Below, in pieces: positions 19,680 to 31,080 of a DNA stretch of 64,000 bases. Source of the DNA: Tremella fuciformis (taxonomy: Eukaryota; Basidiomycota; Tremellomycetes; Tremellales; Tremellaceae). The position numbers and the translations under genes are program-made. Each line of letters starts with the position of its first letter. The first letter of the stretch is position 1. The notes beneath the pieces are model-generated. The model was not told where the DNA came from. It did no database searches and saw only the letters and a list, made by a program, of their open reading frames with translations. Location: the NCBI GenBank assembly GCA_032768795.1, contig CP136494.1, positions 248,001 through 312,000 on the forward strand, in the 5' to 3' direction.

Positions 19680-22589
19680 TCAATCATCATCTCCACCGCC
19701 ACCACCGTCCATCTCCATCCCCATCCCATAGGCATAGGCATCCTCGACCGCTCTGTCCATCATCCGCTTCAACTCGATCGCTTCGCTCTGCAACTCTTCG
19801 TCTCCGGCATTCATGACCGACCGATCAAAACCGATAATCTTGATTGGGAGGGACGATCTTGACTGACGGAAATGTCTCTTGGACAAGTCACCATGTTTGA
19901 TCCGGGCCATCCACAGTGTGTTGAATGATCGGATGATATCGGCTCTGAACGCGTCAGCGACTGACTGGAGACATGGACCATGGAGCATGGAGCATGGAGC
20001 ATGGAGCATGGAGCATGGGAAAATGGGTCTTGGACTCACCGCCTATTGAGGAAAGACACCAAGTCCAACACCTGACCGCAATCTTGCAAGATCTCCACAA
20101 TCAGGTCTTTTGCTTCGCCCAACATCTCGTCTGATCTCGCCAGATAGCTCCCGTAATATACAGGCAAGACATTCTGCAAATCTGAGCCTGAGCCTGAGCT
20201 TGACTCGATATCCGTACAGTCTCCCAGCTTGTTGAGAGGGACAAACTTGGCAAATGTCTGCAAGAGAGCGATATCATTCATCGCTCGGCTGATCAACTGG
20301 TCTGACAATCGCCAGCATCGCCAGCCGCGGCCGTTCTCGACATCGACTTGGACATCATTGCTAACTGTACCGTCGACTTGTACCCTGTCCAGCGTAGCCG
20401 TCGCCCGTCGGACTAGTTTGGCAATCACCACGAGGACCGCCCGATTCGGTCGTTGGACGAGTGATGGGTACGCATCCCAGGTCAAGCCTGATCAGACGTA
20501 CTCTTGCAATTCGATCGAGATGGTTTCGGCAGAAGAGGGAGGAGTGAACAGACTAGAGTCATCTCTCGTCGAATCGCATTCACGGTCACCGAAGCGAGCA
20601 GATGTCGTGGTCGTGTCCAGCGAGTAAAGCTTGTTACTGGCGATATGTCTAAATGGGACAAGATGATTTGCCGGCGAGTCGATTGCCCATCGTTCGGTGG
20701 TGAAGCTTGGCCCGGCGTTCAGGGAAAGTCCCTGCGTAAGAGTGTTGGGGATACAATCTAGAGCGGCCAGAAAGGACCCGTCGTACTTGAGGAGATCTCG
20801 AAAGGCCATCTCATCTTGATCCGGGCAGAGCTGTGCCTCTGTCTCTGCAAGGGGGGCTCTTTCTTTGTGGACAACGAGCTTCCCGGTATGCGACGGCAGG
20901 GAGCGAGCCGATTCGGGCGAAGAGTAAATGGACGAGGTGAGAGCAGGACCAGGAGCAGAGACTGGACTCGATTGTAGACGGCGAGGCGTTTGGAACTCGT
21001 CGAGCATATACTTGACGGGCAGAGGTTACGATTGACCGTAGTGCCCGTGACTGAAACCGTTGGTGTCGCATATATCATGATCACCATCATGAGAAGCTTG
21101 AGCTTGGTTCCCACATTGACCGCTGCTGAATCCCCTGCCGGACGTTGATGCTGTATCACCTCGGCCAGTCCCATCCTGGCCAGGCCTCAGTGTGGGACCT
21201 GGTCCGTAGCCATCCCCGCCCCCACCACCTTCTCCTCCCCGACTGTGTCCGCCACCAGCACCAGCACCGCCGTCTCCGTTACGACTGGAATCTCCCTGAC
21301 GGTCCAAATCCGAGACAATCCCGCCAGCCGCCTTGCGTCCGACCGCAGCAGCCGCTGCACGCCTCTTGAGCGCATCCAATTCGGCGTAAACATTGACCAG
21401 ATTGACCATCCATCGTTTCGTATCTATATTGCCTTTGACAATGTCATCGAATCCGGTGCAAGAGGACAAAGGTGATTGGGATGAAGCCGAAGGAGGTACG
21501 GTGAGGAGCAGAGCACACATGGCGACAAATGTGACATGATCTCGAGTGTCCGGGTTGGCATTGCGTTGATCCCCTTCGAGGCTCGGAGAGATGTACCATT
21601 TGTTCGGTAGGTAACGTTGGATAACGCTGCTCTTTCCGGCGTCGAGGACGATCCCGACACAAGCACCGCGAAGTTGGGATTGCGATATTTTCTGATTGGA
21701 TCAGCGAGCGAGCGATAGAGCGAGAGAGCGACTGACCTGCACAAAGACATTGATGTTCTATTGCTTGCCCGACAGGGTCTTGTCGCCACCACCGCCCGAA
21801 TCACTATGCTCGAAGCAACCACCTCCGGCCAGAGAGTGATCAACACGCTTGACGAATGGCACAGATGGTCCGCAAAGTCTCCCAAGGCGGTCATGTTGGC
21901 CTTGAAGTCTACCGAGACGCGATTGGACGATATTTTGTCGGCTCGGACGTCTTTGCTGATACGGGACCCGGACCAGTGATTGCTGTCTGCAATCGCCACT
22001 GATCTAGCATCTGGATCGACGAGTTCGACATTGTCTCGGACAGCTGATGCTCCAGCTTGGACCGGATGGTATTCTTGAGCAGGTTGATGAGGTTGTTCGT
22101 CAGGGCAGTCGAGCTTTGCGGATACACTCCCTTTTGGTTCTCCTGAGACCAGACTTGTTCGGCTACCCCAACAAGCGGTGGAGCTGTCGCAGCCGGTCGG
22201 AGGCGTGATACGATGATAGAGAGCATGGCCTTGTCAAACAGGGTAACGTCGTGATTCGCACCTCGGTCCGTTCGAACTCGACAATTGGTCGATTCGTTCT
22301 CGGCGGGTAGGGGCAGGCACAGGTGGCCAGGTGGGATGGACGATGACGACTCTGACATGGCGGCATCGCGCTGTCGTTTGCAAGGTACCACAGTTGGAGG
22401 CGGAGGCGGAGGCGGAGGGGTATGAAACTTGGGTCGTTGGATCTCGGAGGCCCTGTCGGCTTTGTCGAACACTGTACCGCTGAACTGAAGATGGCAAAGA
22501 TTCGCTCGACCAGACGAGCCGGTTTAGGTGCTCGGTCTTCGACGGGTGATGATGGAAAGGTTAGCTTACGTAATGTACACCTTTTGCAT
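19680..22589 (-). CDS. Unidentified multi-exon protein (divergent partner of the gene at 22714)
   Basis: I do not recognise a family. Start: a 20-nt first exon (22570-22589, MQKVYIT) joined over a 90-bp intron (22480-22569) to a frame reading GTVFDKADRASEIQRPKFHT, a polyproline stretch, then FDKAMLSIIVSRLRPA. Further coding patches: SKDVRADKISSNRVSVDFKAN near 21950; VGIVLDAGKSSVIQRYLPNKW near 21650; RWMVNLVNVYAELDALKRRA and a Gly-rich tract near 21410-21200; MAFRDLLKYDGSFLAALD near 20810; SDEMLGEAKDLIVEILQDC near 20130. The last intron (19945-20039) phases cleanly into the final exon (19680-19944, ending in Gly/Asp repeats). Several middle junctions are unresolved, so the model is approximate. 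Confidence 0.55.
19978..20018. repeat. 10-bp tandem repeat inside an intron
   Basis: Four to five copies of CATGGAGCAT within the last intron (19945-20039) of the minus-strand gene; they account for the above-average length of that intron. Confidence 0.7.
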
Positions 22590-22713
22590 GAGGTGGTAGG
22601 CTTGCGAGGCGCGGCAATCCAATCCAAAGGATAGGATAGGCATCCGAGGTCAAGTCTACCTACACTTTTAGAGCGGGGTCCTTACTCGTAACTTGCTTCT
22701 CTGCGCTTTTGCC

Positions 22714-24116
22714 ATGAGTCGATCACCTGTCACGTCATGCTCACCTACTTGGATGTCAGATCAGGGGATTCGAATACCCAATGTCTCCGCGTCCGATGTC
22801 GATCGTGATGGCGCTGGTGCCACAGGTCTCGACCTAGGCGAGTCCGAACAAGGAGCAAGGTATTACGCCAGACTGGCCAGCTCATGGCTTTCCGAAATCG
22901 AAATGCTGTACGGGTGTCGTGTGTTAGCGTGAGTCTCACGGTTGGCGTCAATGTCTCGAAGTTCAAGGGTAGCTGGGAGCTTACACGAGAAACCCTTCAC
23001 TCGGCGGCACTCACACTTCCGACCCCTTCTTGGCCATTTTATCCTGTGCATACTTTGGGCCTCAGTCGAGGAATTCAAGTGGACATTCCGACCAAAAGAA
23101 ACCCGATGATCAAGGTCGGATATCTCCTCATTGATGTCCCAGAGGTCACCGACTTGGACAAAGCCTACTGGTGCGTAGACACGTCTCTTTTAGGCTTAGC
23201 GCGAGACCAGTGCGCCGGGCCAGTCAAGAGGGTCGACGGACGAGTCTCGCGGGACGTTGCTCACGCGCCAGGGTCAATACTGTCCATCTCAAGCCCCAAA
23301 GCGATTACCAGGGGCTGTCGAGCGCCACTCTGCTCGACAACGCTCTTGTGCCAGAGGCGGAAAATCTCTTTTACGCCGCCTTGTTGGTTTGCGGCTCGCG
23401 CCGCTTGAGGATCCGGAACAGCAAGTCGCACGTCAACTATCTGGATACCGGCGGGCTCGACGTCTCGGTGGGTCACTCGACGTTTGTCAAGCGATTACGG
23501 TGCTGCTTTGAAGCGGATGAGCCGAATGCCGAAGCGACCCGCGCCCTGCAGCTGGCAATGTATCCGCTCCGGGACAGTGAGCGCATTGGTATGACGAGCA
23601 GCCTCATTGTCGATGACCAACCCCTCGACGCATCGTCTGTCGGCGGTGTGACCACCGATCTCCCGCACGTGCCCGTCTTTCGGAGTATCACCGCGTGGGC
23701 CCTGGTTCACAGCTCGACGCAATGCTGGTACTTGCGGAATGGTCAATGGTGCGTTTTGTCTCGCGCCTGTCCTTGACGGCCTGACGGTCAGGGTATCCGA
23801 CGCCTTTGATCTCGTAGACATGAGACCTTTCGGGCGCCGGGTAGATGAGCTCGACTCGGAAGCCTTTGCGCTCACAGCACTGCACACACGTGCCCTCGAC
23901 GCCTACTGGCCGGTGAAAGACCCGATAGTTGCCGCTGTCTTCGTTCATGAAGAGCACAGCGCGTGGAGTCAGACCGAGCTGGTCAGAGCGCTGGAATATC
24001 GCCTCATGAGGCAGCAAGAGATGCAAGCCTCTCCATCGATGCCCAAAGGAAAGGCGGGCGGGAGTGGCAGAGAGAAGAGGAAGCTCGACCCCTTGGGCGC
24101 ACCCCTTTCACCTTGA
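22714..24116 (+). CDS. Unidentified 420-aa protein, four exons
   Basis: Exons 22714-22928, 22973-23170, 23224-23748 and 23792-24116, with introns of 44, 53 and 43 bp. All phases agree and total 1263 nt. Readable segments: SESEQGARYYARLASSWLSE-like N-terminus, WELTRETLHSAALTLPTP, IKVGYLLIDVPEVTDLDKAYW, DYQGLSSATLLDNALVPEAEN, ERIGMTSSLIVDDQPLDASS, RPFGRRVDELDSEAFALTAL and a basic Ser/Gly-rich tail. No transmembrane segment or known motif is evident. It is transcribed away from the 19680-22589 gene with only 124 bp between the start codons, so the two probably share a promoter. Confidence 0.65.
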
Positions 24117-25179
24117 CCCACGGCGAGCGTCAGCGATGTCGAGTCCGAGGAATATTCAGGGGGTATTTGGAGCTGGCCAAGCCCGAGTCGTCCTGTCTAC
24201 ACATATTCAAAGTAGATCTGCCGTAAAGCATAGACTGTATCACTCATACTCGTCATGACAGTCTCTTCCACCCCGGCGAGTTGATCGTACATTGCGATGT
24301 TTGTGCAAGACAAGGGACATGTGTGTCGATGATCTTTCGTTGGCGACAACCCTGGGCCCACTACGCGCGTCTTCGCAAAAGAGGCCTACGGGGTGTACTT
24401 ATCGCTGCTGACAAGACGTTCAGTACTCACAGTTCCACCGATGCTCTGCATACACCCGTCTTGGGTGACCTATGCAGCCGACAAACTTGTTGCGCACTTC
24501 ATCGACTCTCTCGCCATTAAATCTGGTACTCGCCAGCCCTGTTGACCTTGATTGAACACGGGCATTTCGTGGCGACAAGTATCAGCAATCACGTCGGCGA
24601 GAGTAGGAGAGCAACTGTGGCATGAAGGACATACTGTAAGCGGTCATCTTGTCTTCGCTTGCACCCTAATGCCAGGAAAGGTCTTCTCTGCCATCCCTGA
24701 CCTGTCGAGTGACCACAAACGAGCCATTCAAGCCCAAGGGTTGCACGTCACCAAAGACCACTACACATAATCCTCTCGCTATCTCCTCCAACCTCGCAAC
24801 CCCTACAGCTACAGCTCCAAATTCTCTCTTGGGCATTGGGCTTCTTCACCGACCAGGCGCGGAGCCGCCAATCACGAGAGCGACTCCCCAGAGCAGGCGT
24901 TCGCCGCGACTTCCCCGCGTCACGTACCGAGCGGATCGAGTGGGTTTGGGAAGTACACTAGTGCCCAGCGGCCAGCGAGGCCTTGCTGTTTCACCGCACC
25001 TTGTGTTACAGTATCTCGCAACTTGGGCTTAGAAGCTCAATCGGCTTAGAAGCTCAATCGAGGTCTCAACCTGAGCTCGGCACGTACGTCCAACTTGTAC
25101 TCGATCGCCATCCCAATTCGCTCGTTGCGAGCTGTATGCATCGAATCGATGGTCCAATCTGAATGGTCAAGACTGTCTG
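24117..25179. other. No supported gene
   Basis: Only short frames; none with a recognisable motif or convincing splice sites. Confidence 0.45.
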
Positions 25180-25340
25180 AAACCGGCCGGGGGACGTGCA
25201 TCCCTCATCTCTGCAGCTCTGTACGTATGTATCGTCGCTTGAGAGACCTGTGCGCAGTCACAGCCTCAAGGTGCACCTCTCATCCGTCCGCAAGAGGCAA
25301 TTCTCACCCAGTAAGGCGTCTCGAGGCCTGTTGTTCAACA
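25180..25340 (-). repeat. Diverged 3' LTR of the copia remnant
   Basis: Aligns by eye with the 164-bp LTR: GCATCCCTCATCTCTGCAG, CCGCAAGAGGCAATTCTCACCC and the exact terminal TTGTTCAACA. The outer (left) boundary is uncertain by about 20 bases. Confidence 0.65.
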
Positions 25341-25730
25341 CTCCCCCTCGAAGTCGGCGGAATGCAGGACGATCGCAACGGCCTCCGTGGTGGTATTGAG
25401 CACCTGTTGAGCGTCCTGGAGGCTGTGGATCTTTGCTTTATAACGATAGGGCCCGGGGTCGCCTGCTGCGGACGTCGCACGGTACACTGCTCCTCTTCCT
25501 TCAGGCTGCTCGAACGTGATGGTGATGTTCTCCCTCAATTCTGCACCAATATCGATGATCTTGGTGTCTGGCGATAGCTCTGCTCCTCCCCAATACTCTC
25601 TCGCCCCATCCCCCTCCCCCTCCTTGCATGCATGCAGTCTCTCATACGAGAGCTGACAATCGGCGTTTCGGGGTTTCAGCTCGGTCACGTGATGTGGCTT
25701 CACCTCGTCTTGGTCTGCAGGAGTGGTCAT
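25335..25730 (-). pseudogene. Copia C-terminal extension, second copy
   Basis: Open frame ending, as in the intact element, with ADFEGEC and a TGA inside the LTR. It shares PDTKIIDIG (PADTKIIDFG in the intact copy), a following PEG and the RNA/RNAD region with the last 190 residues of the intact polyprotein. The blocks between them differ strongly. Confidence 0.6.
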
Positions 25731-25766
25731 CGTCGCCGTCGTCTTTCAGCTCGTCATTGAAGGCCG

Positions 25767-27650
25767 CTATGCGCATGTAGCCGTACTCCTGCACGGCGTG
25801 CTGATACTGCTGACGTAGGGCTTCAAGAAGGTGTGCCTGAACGCCAGTGGCGGGCGACTTGGTGGGCGCAACTTCAATCTGATATGCTGGGCTGACCCCC
25901 AGCTCTGCAGAGTCGGTGTCGATGGTTCTCTGACCCAAGTCCAACGTCTCCTTCTCTTCACAGGCTCCCCCTGCTCCCTTAAGATCTCCAGAAGACGTCT
26001 CTTTGCCCTTGTAATCGTCCAACGCCTCTCTGACTGCGGTTTCGGCCTTGACGTCTCTCGCGATGGGATGTCGCCTAGGGCGGGCGGGCTGGTGGCTGTC
26101 TCGAGAGCGACGGTCCACAGGGATCGCCTCTGCCTCATGGCGAGCTTCTCGTTCGATCTCTGCAGCGCTCCACCGTCGTCCTTGAACTCTGCCTGCCAGC
26201 CACGGGCAAGCAACCTCGACAACGAGCACACGCTGACTCTGGCAGTCGGTACGAGATACACGTCTTGCAGCGTGAGGCGTCGTCCCAAGCCGAGCGTCAC
26301 GTCGATCTAGCCAACCTCGACGGCCTCGACGGTACCTCCGCTAGCGAGCCCAAAGGCCACGGGCGTCTCGAGCACTTCACGCACTTAAGGATCGAGCGGT
26401 GCGGGGTCAAATGATGGGTGGCACCGCTGTCAATCACCCAGGCCGTCTCGTCGACGCTCTTGGCGGTGTCGGCCTCTGCGATCTCGTTCGTCTCGGAGCC
26501 CTCGACGATCTTGTAGGTGATGATAGCGGCGTCCTTGCTCTCAGCCATGGGTCGCTTAGCAAGTCGGCCCATTCGGTGGTGCCGACGGTGAGACCGATCC
26601 AGGCGTCCATCCCGCCGACCGTGAGTAGGCTTTTCTTGGCCGGGATGGTGATGCGCTTGTCCTTGTCTGCGACCGAGCGCCCATCATCAGAGCTCTCGTC
26701 GCTATCGTCGTCATCCTCGGTATCGCTCTGCTGGTCGCGATACCGTCTCTGTCGGTCCCTGCGGTCTTTATGGGTCTTACGCTGACGTGCAGCCTTGCAA
26801 TCCCGTTCCCAGTGACCCATCTCTCCGCATCGCCCACACTTGTCATCCTTCCTCGCTTTGCGACGACGCTCCGCTATCATGACAGCGTCTGCATGGTTCT
26901 TCTCTGTCAGGCCGTATCGGTTAAACCAGCCATCTCGTCCGTGCCACGACAGCGGCCCAGCCCGTCGTCGAGCGATCTCTGCGGTGTATTTTGAGAGTAC
27001 GACCGCCCAGGACTGCTGGTTCTTGGCGATAGGGGCCAATTCAGCTCTCACGATGTTGTAGGCGGGAACCAGGCTCGTCGACAGGAATCTCTGCGCGCTG
27101 GCTGTCACTAAGGATGATCCTGACGCGCTTGCCGTCCGCGATAGCCTTCGAGAACGTCTCTACATGAGCGCTCATGTCGTCCGCCGAAGCTTCACCGCGA
27201 AGATCGATCGTCCACAACCTGGACCGCACAATGCGCTGGTTCTCGAGCAGATCGACTTCGCGCATCCTATCGCAATAGTGCCACATGTCGACGGCTGCGA
27301 GCAGATCCTCAATGTCGAGCCTGACAGTCTGCGAGACCGTCTCCTTGAGCAACGCCTGCGCCCTGCTCTCTGAGCTGGCCATCGTTCCCAGTCCTTCTTG
27401 TCCTCGGCGGCCATAGCGCCGCCGGCGTCACTCTCAGTCGGCATGACCGAGCCGGCACGAACTCGACACTCGACATTCGGTGCCTTTCCGCTCTGGCTCG
27501 AGTTCGAGCCCCAAAGCGGCATTCCAACAGTCTCCTAGCTGCAGTGCAATGTCGACAGCTGCTCGCCACGACGCGTATAACGACGGGCCGTGCGATAGAT
27601 AGCTTCGGGATGGCCTCAATGTTGATTCTAGCGCTCGACATCTTGCAATA
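25767..27650 (-). pseudogene. Copia gag-protease, broken by frameshifts
   Basis: Gag readings in several frames: INIEAIPKLS near 27625, RLDIEDLLAAVDMWHYCDRMRE near 27320, SADDMSAHVETFSKAIADGKRV near 27170, IVRAELAPIAKNQQSWAVVL near 27040. Then a zinc knuckle CGRCGEMGHWERDC (near 26830), protease AWVIDSGATHHLTPHRSIL (near 26440) and LTLQDVYLVPTARVSVCSLS (near 26270). Frameshifts separate the parts. Homologous to the intact element at 7565-13254. Confidence 0.8.
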
Positions 27651-27813
27651 AAGGCATTCAAGACTGTCGACGGCGGTCTGTGCACACGCGGGAGTGCTGT
27701 AACGCGATCCTATGACTTCCAGAGCGCCAGAGCGTCCCGGCTGACAGTGACGGCTCGAGCGATGATCTCCAGCGAGCTCTCGATAGCTCGGCTGAGTCTT
27801 GGGACTTTTAATC

Positions 27814-28850
27814 TGTTGGACAAAAGTGACTACGCAGTCGAGTGTCAAGGCATCAATCGCCGTCTTGTAACGAAGACGGAGGCTCGCTCCTCCGTTGTCC
27901 GAACGGAACAGTTATTCTAGAACGATCAGCAAACAATGGAACAGTCTGAACCCATCAGCGAAACAATGGGATCGGCGAACAATGCGCTCTCCTTGCCCTA
28001 TCCCCCGTCTAGGACAGCCATTTCTCGCCCTCTTCTCCCCTCCAATCCGGTCAAGGAATAGCTGGAGAACGAATAAGCAAGCGATCCGGTATTTGCCTTC
28101 AAACGGTTCGTGGCAGTCAACAATCAATGTCGTGAGCAGGAGGGGGCGGCATACAGCCCCTTATAAATACGCATCGTCACATCTCTTTTCGCCAATGTCG
28201 CCCGAATCTACGGGCTTGCTGTTGAAATACACGTGTGATTTATTACGTCCTGCACCTCTATCTACCAAAGTGCGGTAGCTCTTCATTGCTTTCCACAGAG
28301 CTCAGAGCTGCCAGGTCAGTGATACCACCATGCGTTGCTTTCTAAAGAGCTAAGAGCTACCAGCTACCACATACCTGGGCTCCGACTGCTCTTGCAATCA
28401 CATATAACGACACTTTCAATGCTGGAAATACCACCCGCATTGTAGCTAGAGATGAGTAGATAAGTGTTACAACTGCAATAGTTTGTACTAGAGGTGAGAA
28501 GTATGATGTAGCATCTGGCATGAACCCAATTAGAATTCGAATGTATCCGTATGTTCTAAGTTTTAGGGATAGACCAGCTAGTAGAATAGGCCCTTCCGTA
28601 TTCCACCCAATGAGAGTCGGGGACCTAGCGGCACCCTGCCTGGGCACGCGAAGGTTGTCAAGTGTCACATGTCTTGTATCGCAGCTTTCTGTACACGTCC
28701 GCTGGTCCCCTTCGAAACTGTCAATTGAGACTCTTTCGTTCTGGACTGCCAGTCAAGGAATGCGCGCAAGCGCGAAAGAGACGATTCCTAACGCTCGTTT
28801 CAGCGACATTCATCTTTGGCATCATGCGCACCGAGAACACGAGAGGCTTT
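27814..28850. other. No gene; repeat-like sequence
   Basis: Starts TGTTGGACAAAAGTGA next to the copia primer site but soon loses similarity to the LTR. It contains CCTTATAAATACGC (TATA-like, near 28159), a short hairpin ACGGAGG/CCTCCGT (near 27882-27899) and the second copy of the dispersed repeat GCTAAGAGCTACCAGCTACC...GCAATCACAT (28348-28405), itself next to a diverged partial copy at 28300. Confidence 0.4.
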
Positions 28851-28854
28851 GACT

Positions 28855-29130
28855 GCAGGGGGAGCTTCAGAGGATCAGAAGGAGTCAAACCTTTCGACAG
28901 ACATTCGGATCCCTTCCCATCAGCCCGAAGGATGCTAGTCTCTGAACGGTGCGGCCGCCGCTGTCGGGTCTACATCGTCTTGGAGCCAAGGTCTGCAGAT
29001 TTGGGAACGCCCGACGGGTTCCTGGCGCCGCCAACAAACTTGTTGCGGCTACCTGCAGCCCGCAGACTTCGATGGGGGTGAGGCCCCGAGGACGCATCAT
29101 CTGGGTAGGATGCGGTGTAGGACACAGGTG
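28855..29130 (+). mobile_element. Copia 3'-end fragment with LTR start, + orientation
   Basis: Aligns by eye with the last 200 or so coding bases of the intact copia element: CTTCCCATCAGCCCGAAGGA, ATCGTCTTGGAGC, GCTACCTGCAGCCCGCAGACTTCGA, then a GGGGG purine tract. It continues into LTR-like AGGCCCCGAGGACGCATCAT. Degenerate and truncated on both sides. Confidence 0.6.
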
Positions 29131-31080
29131 TCAAGACCAGGCGCACGGTGTGCTTGCGTGGGACGAAGAGGCTATGAGAGATCACAGGAAGTATGCAACT
29201 GAGTACGTAGTACCGAAGTTACTAGGCTAGAATACAAGAGATGCATTCGACCCGGGGAGTCCCTGCTCAAATGTCGAATCTATATAGTCGAGAACTGACT
29301 GCGAGTGTTCTGGGTTCGAGTCAAGTCACTCGAAAGTACCCGTGTGCTTCCCGTGCTCCCGTGTGGCACTTCCCGTGAGGCTGTGTGATCACCGCCCGAG
29401 TGCCACAAGTCGGTTCGGGTATGACAACAGGCCGCCAGAGCGAAGGTGGACATATACAGAGCTGCAGAGATGGACGAATGCATAGCTCTCACCGGCGTGC
29501 TGCAAGTTAATTCTACCAGGGATTGTTCTCTTGTGTTCTAAGTCAGAGGGCATACTAGGCCCTTGCGCCATTTACCTCGGGCTATCTTTCGGCGTGACGC
29601 TATCACCTTGAGAAGGAGCGATACTGTAATTGTCCTCGGTGGGATGCGAATACGTACTGCTTTGAGCAGCTCTCTGAGCAGTGCAAATGTCTAACTACAT
29701 GCGGCTCATGTTCCTCCAAGACACACGTCCACCTCGCTTGTGGGGAAGAGCATGCGGTCCTGCATTCGATCCGATTTGGCCTATTCCTGTTGGCGGCAGA
29801 CCAACTAAAATTCGATAAAGCGTCTTCGCTAATGTTCCAGAGTGTCTGTGACATCTAGTAGTAACCGAGTGATCAAGACGCTGCCCCTGCCAGCTGCCGT
29901 CAAAGACTGGGCATCGCCCCGACCCGAAGCGCTTTGGGACGCAATCAATTATACGGTACGAGTAGCGTTCTTTTTGCACAGGCGCTAGACAGGCTGCGCT
30001 CTATCACTCGCTTACTAGGGGATCTGTTCTTGATAAAAAAGACCCAAGACGAGGCCGCATGTTCACAGCAAAGACGCGTAGAGAAAGAAAGATCAGGCAG
30101 CGGGAAAGCACCAAACGATTACATGTCATTGCTCATGTAACCTCGCCATGGAAATCATCCTGTCCGCGTGGACAAAGTGACTCGTATGCGCGCTTCGCTT
30201 CTATCTGCGAGATGCTCTGTCTCACGCTCTGTTTCCTGCTCCGTCTCCCGTAGATGCTGACCCTCTCAAGGCTTCAAATTGACTCGAGCCTAACAGAGCT
30301 GTTCGCTCACGACTGACCCGACAACGTTGGTGCCCAGTGGGATAGGTGCTCCGGGACTTGTACCTGCTGAGAAGAAAACGATACAGGCAGTAGGTCGTGT
30401 CAGATGGATCACGCAAGATCACATGCTGAGATGAGCGCGTAGGGCCTGAAAATCAGTGTCTCGAAATCACCGACAAGCGAGTGAGTCAGTCCCCGCTCAT
30501 CCAGATAGTTCATTCCCTTGCGACGCAATTGAGACTGCGCACGCGACGGTCCGGCCATAGCGGAGCCGCAGTCACCCGCCACTCACTTCCGGCTCTGTGG
30601 TATGCGTGTATATACCTCGACTCGCTTCCATCGTCATGAAGAGAAGATCTCATACGAGTCATCCCGTGAGACAGGCTGCCTACGTATGAGCAGCATAGTG
30701 GCATTGAAGCTCGCTCAGATCTTGCTTGTACTCATATCGACGCGAACACTGGAAGCGGTCAGTCTCAAAGTTGGATGAGTAGAATTGATGGGATCTGCGC
30801 TCATCTTATACCTTACGCATCACGGACGTACATCAGAAATTGGTGCAGGTCTGATCTCGAAAGTATGTCAGGTAGAGCCTCTGCTCCATGCGAATCCTGG
30901 CATACTCTACGGCTTCACCAAACGGATCAACAATGGTTGCATGAACTACGATATATATGGGTTAAACGGAGTAGGTATATCAGAAGGGATACATCATCCC
31001 AACCGTCCGTCAGGTCTGTGGACTGTGGACTGTGGACTGCTTCAGCCAGTCCCCGCCATCATGGATGAGGATGGCGATTG
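29131..31080. other. No supported gene
   Basis: Nearly 2 kb without a convincing reading frame. A triple GTGGACTGT repeat lies at about 31017-31040, just past the end of the gene at 31081. Confidence 0.45.

Larger units (their letters stand above)
25180..27813 (-). mobile_element. Copia remnant lacking integrase and RT (gag/protease plus 3' end)
   Basis: Diverged relative of the intact copia element on the minus strand. On the right it begins with the shared primer-site sequence (27798-27813), then gag, zinc knuckle, protease and part of the GAG-pre-integrase region. It then jumps straight to the 3' terminal coding segment and a diverged 3' LTR ending TTGTTCAACA at 25340. Integrase, reverse transcriptase and RNase H are missing. 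The 5' LTR cannot be aligned after its first few bases (27814 onward), and no target duplication is found. Confidence 0.8.
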
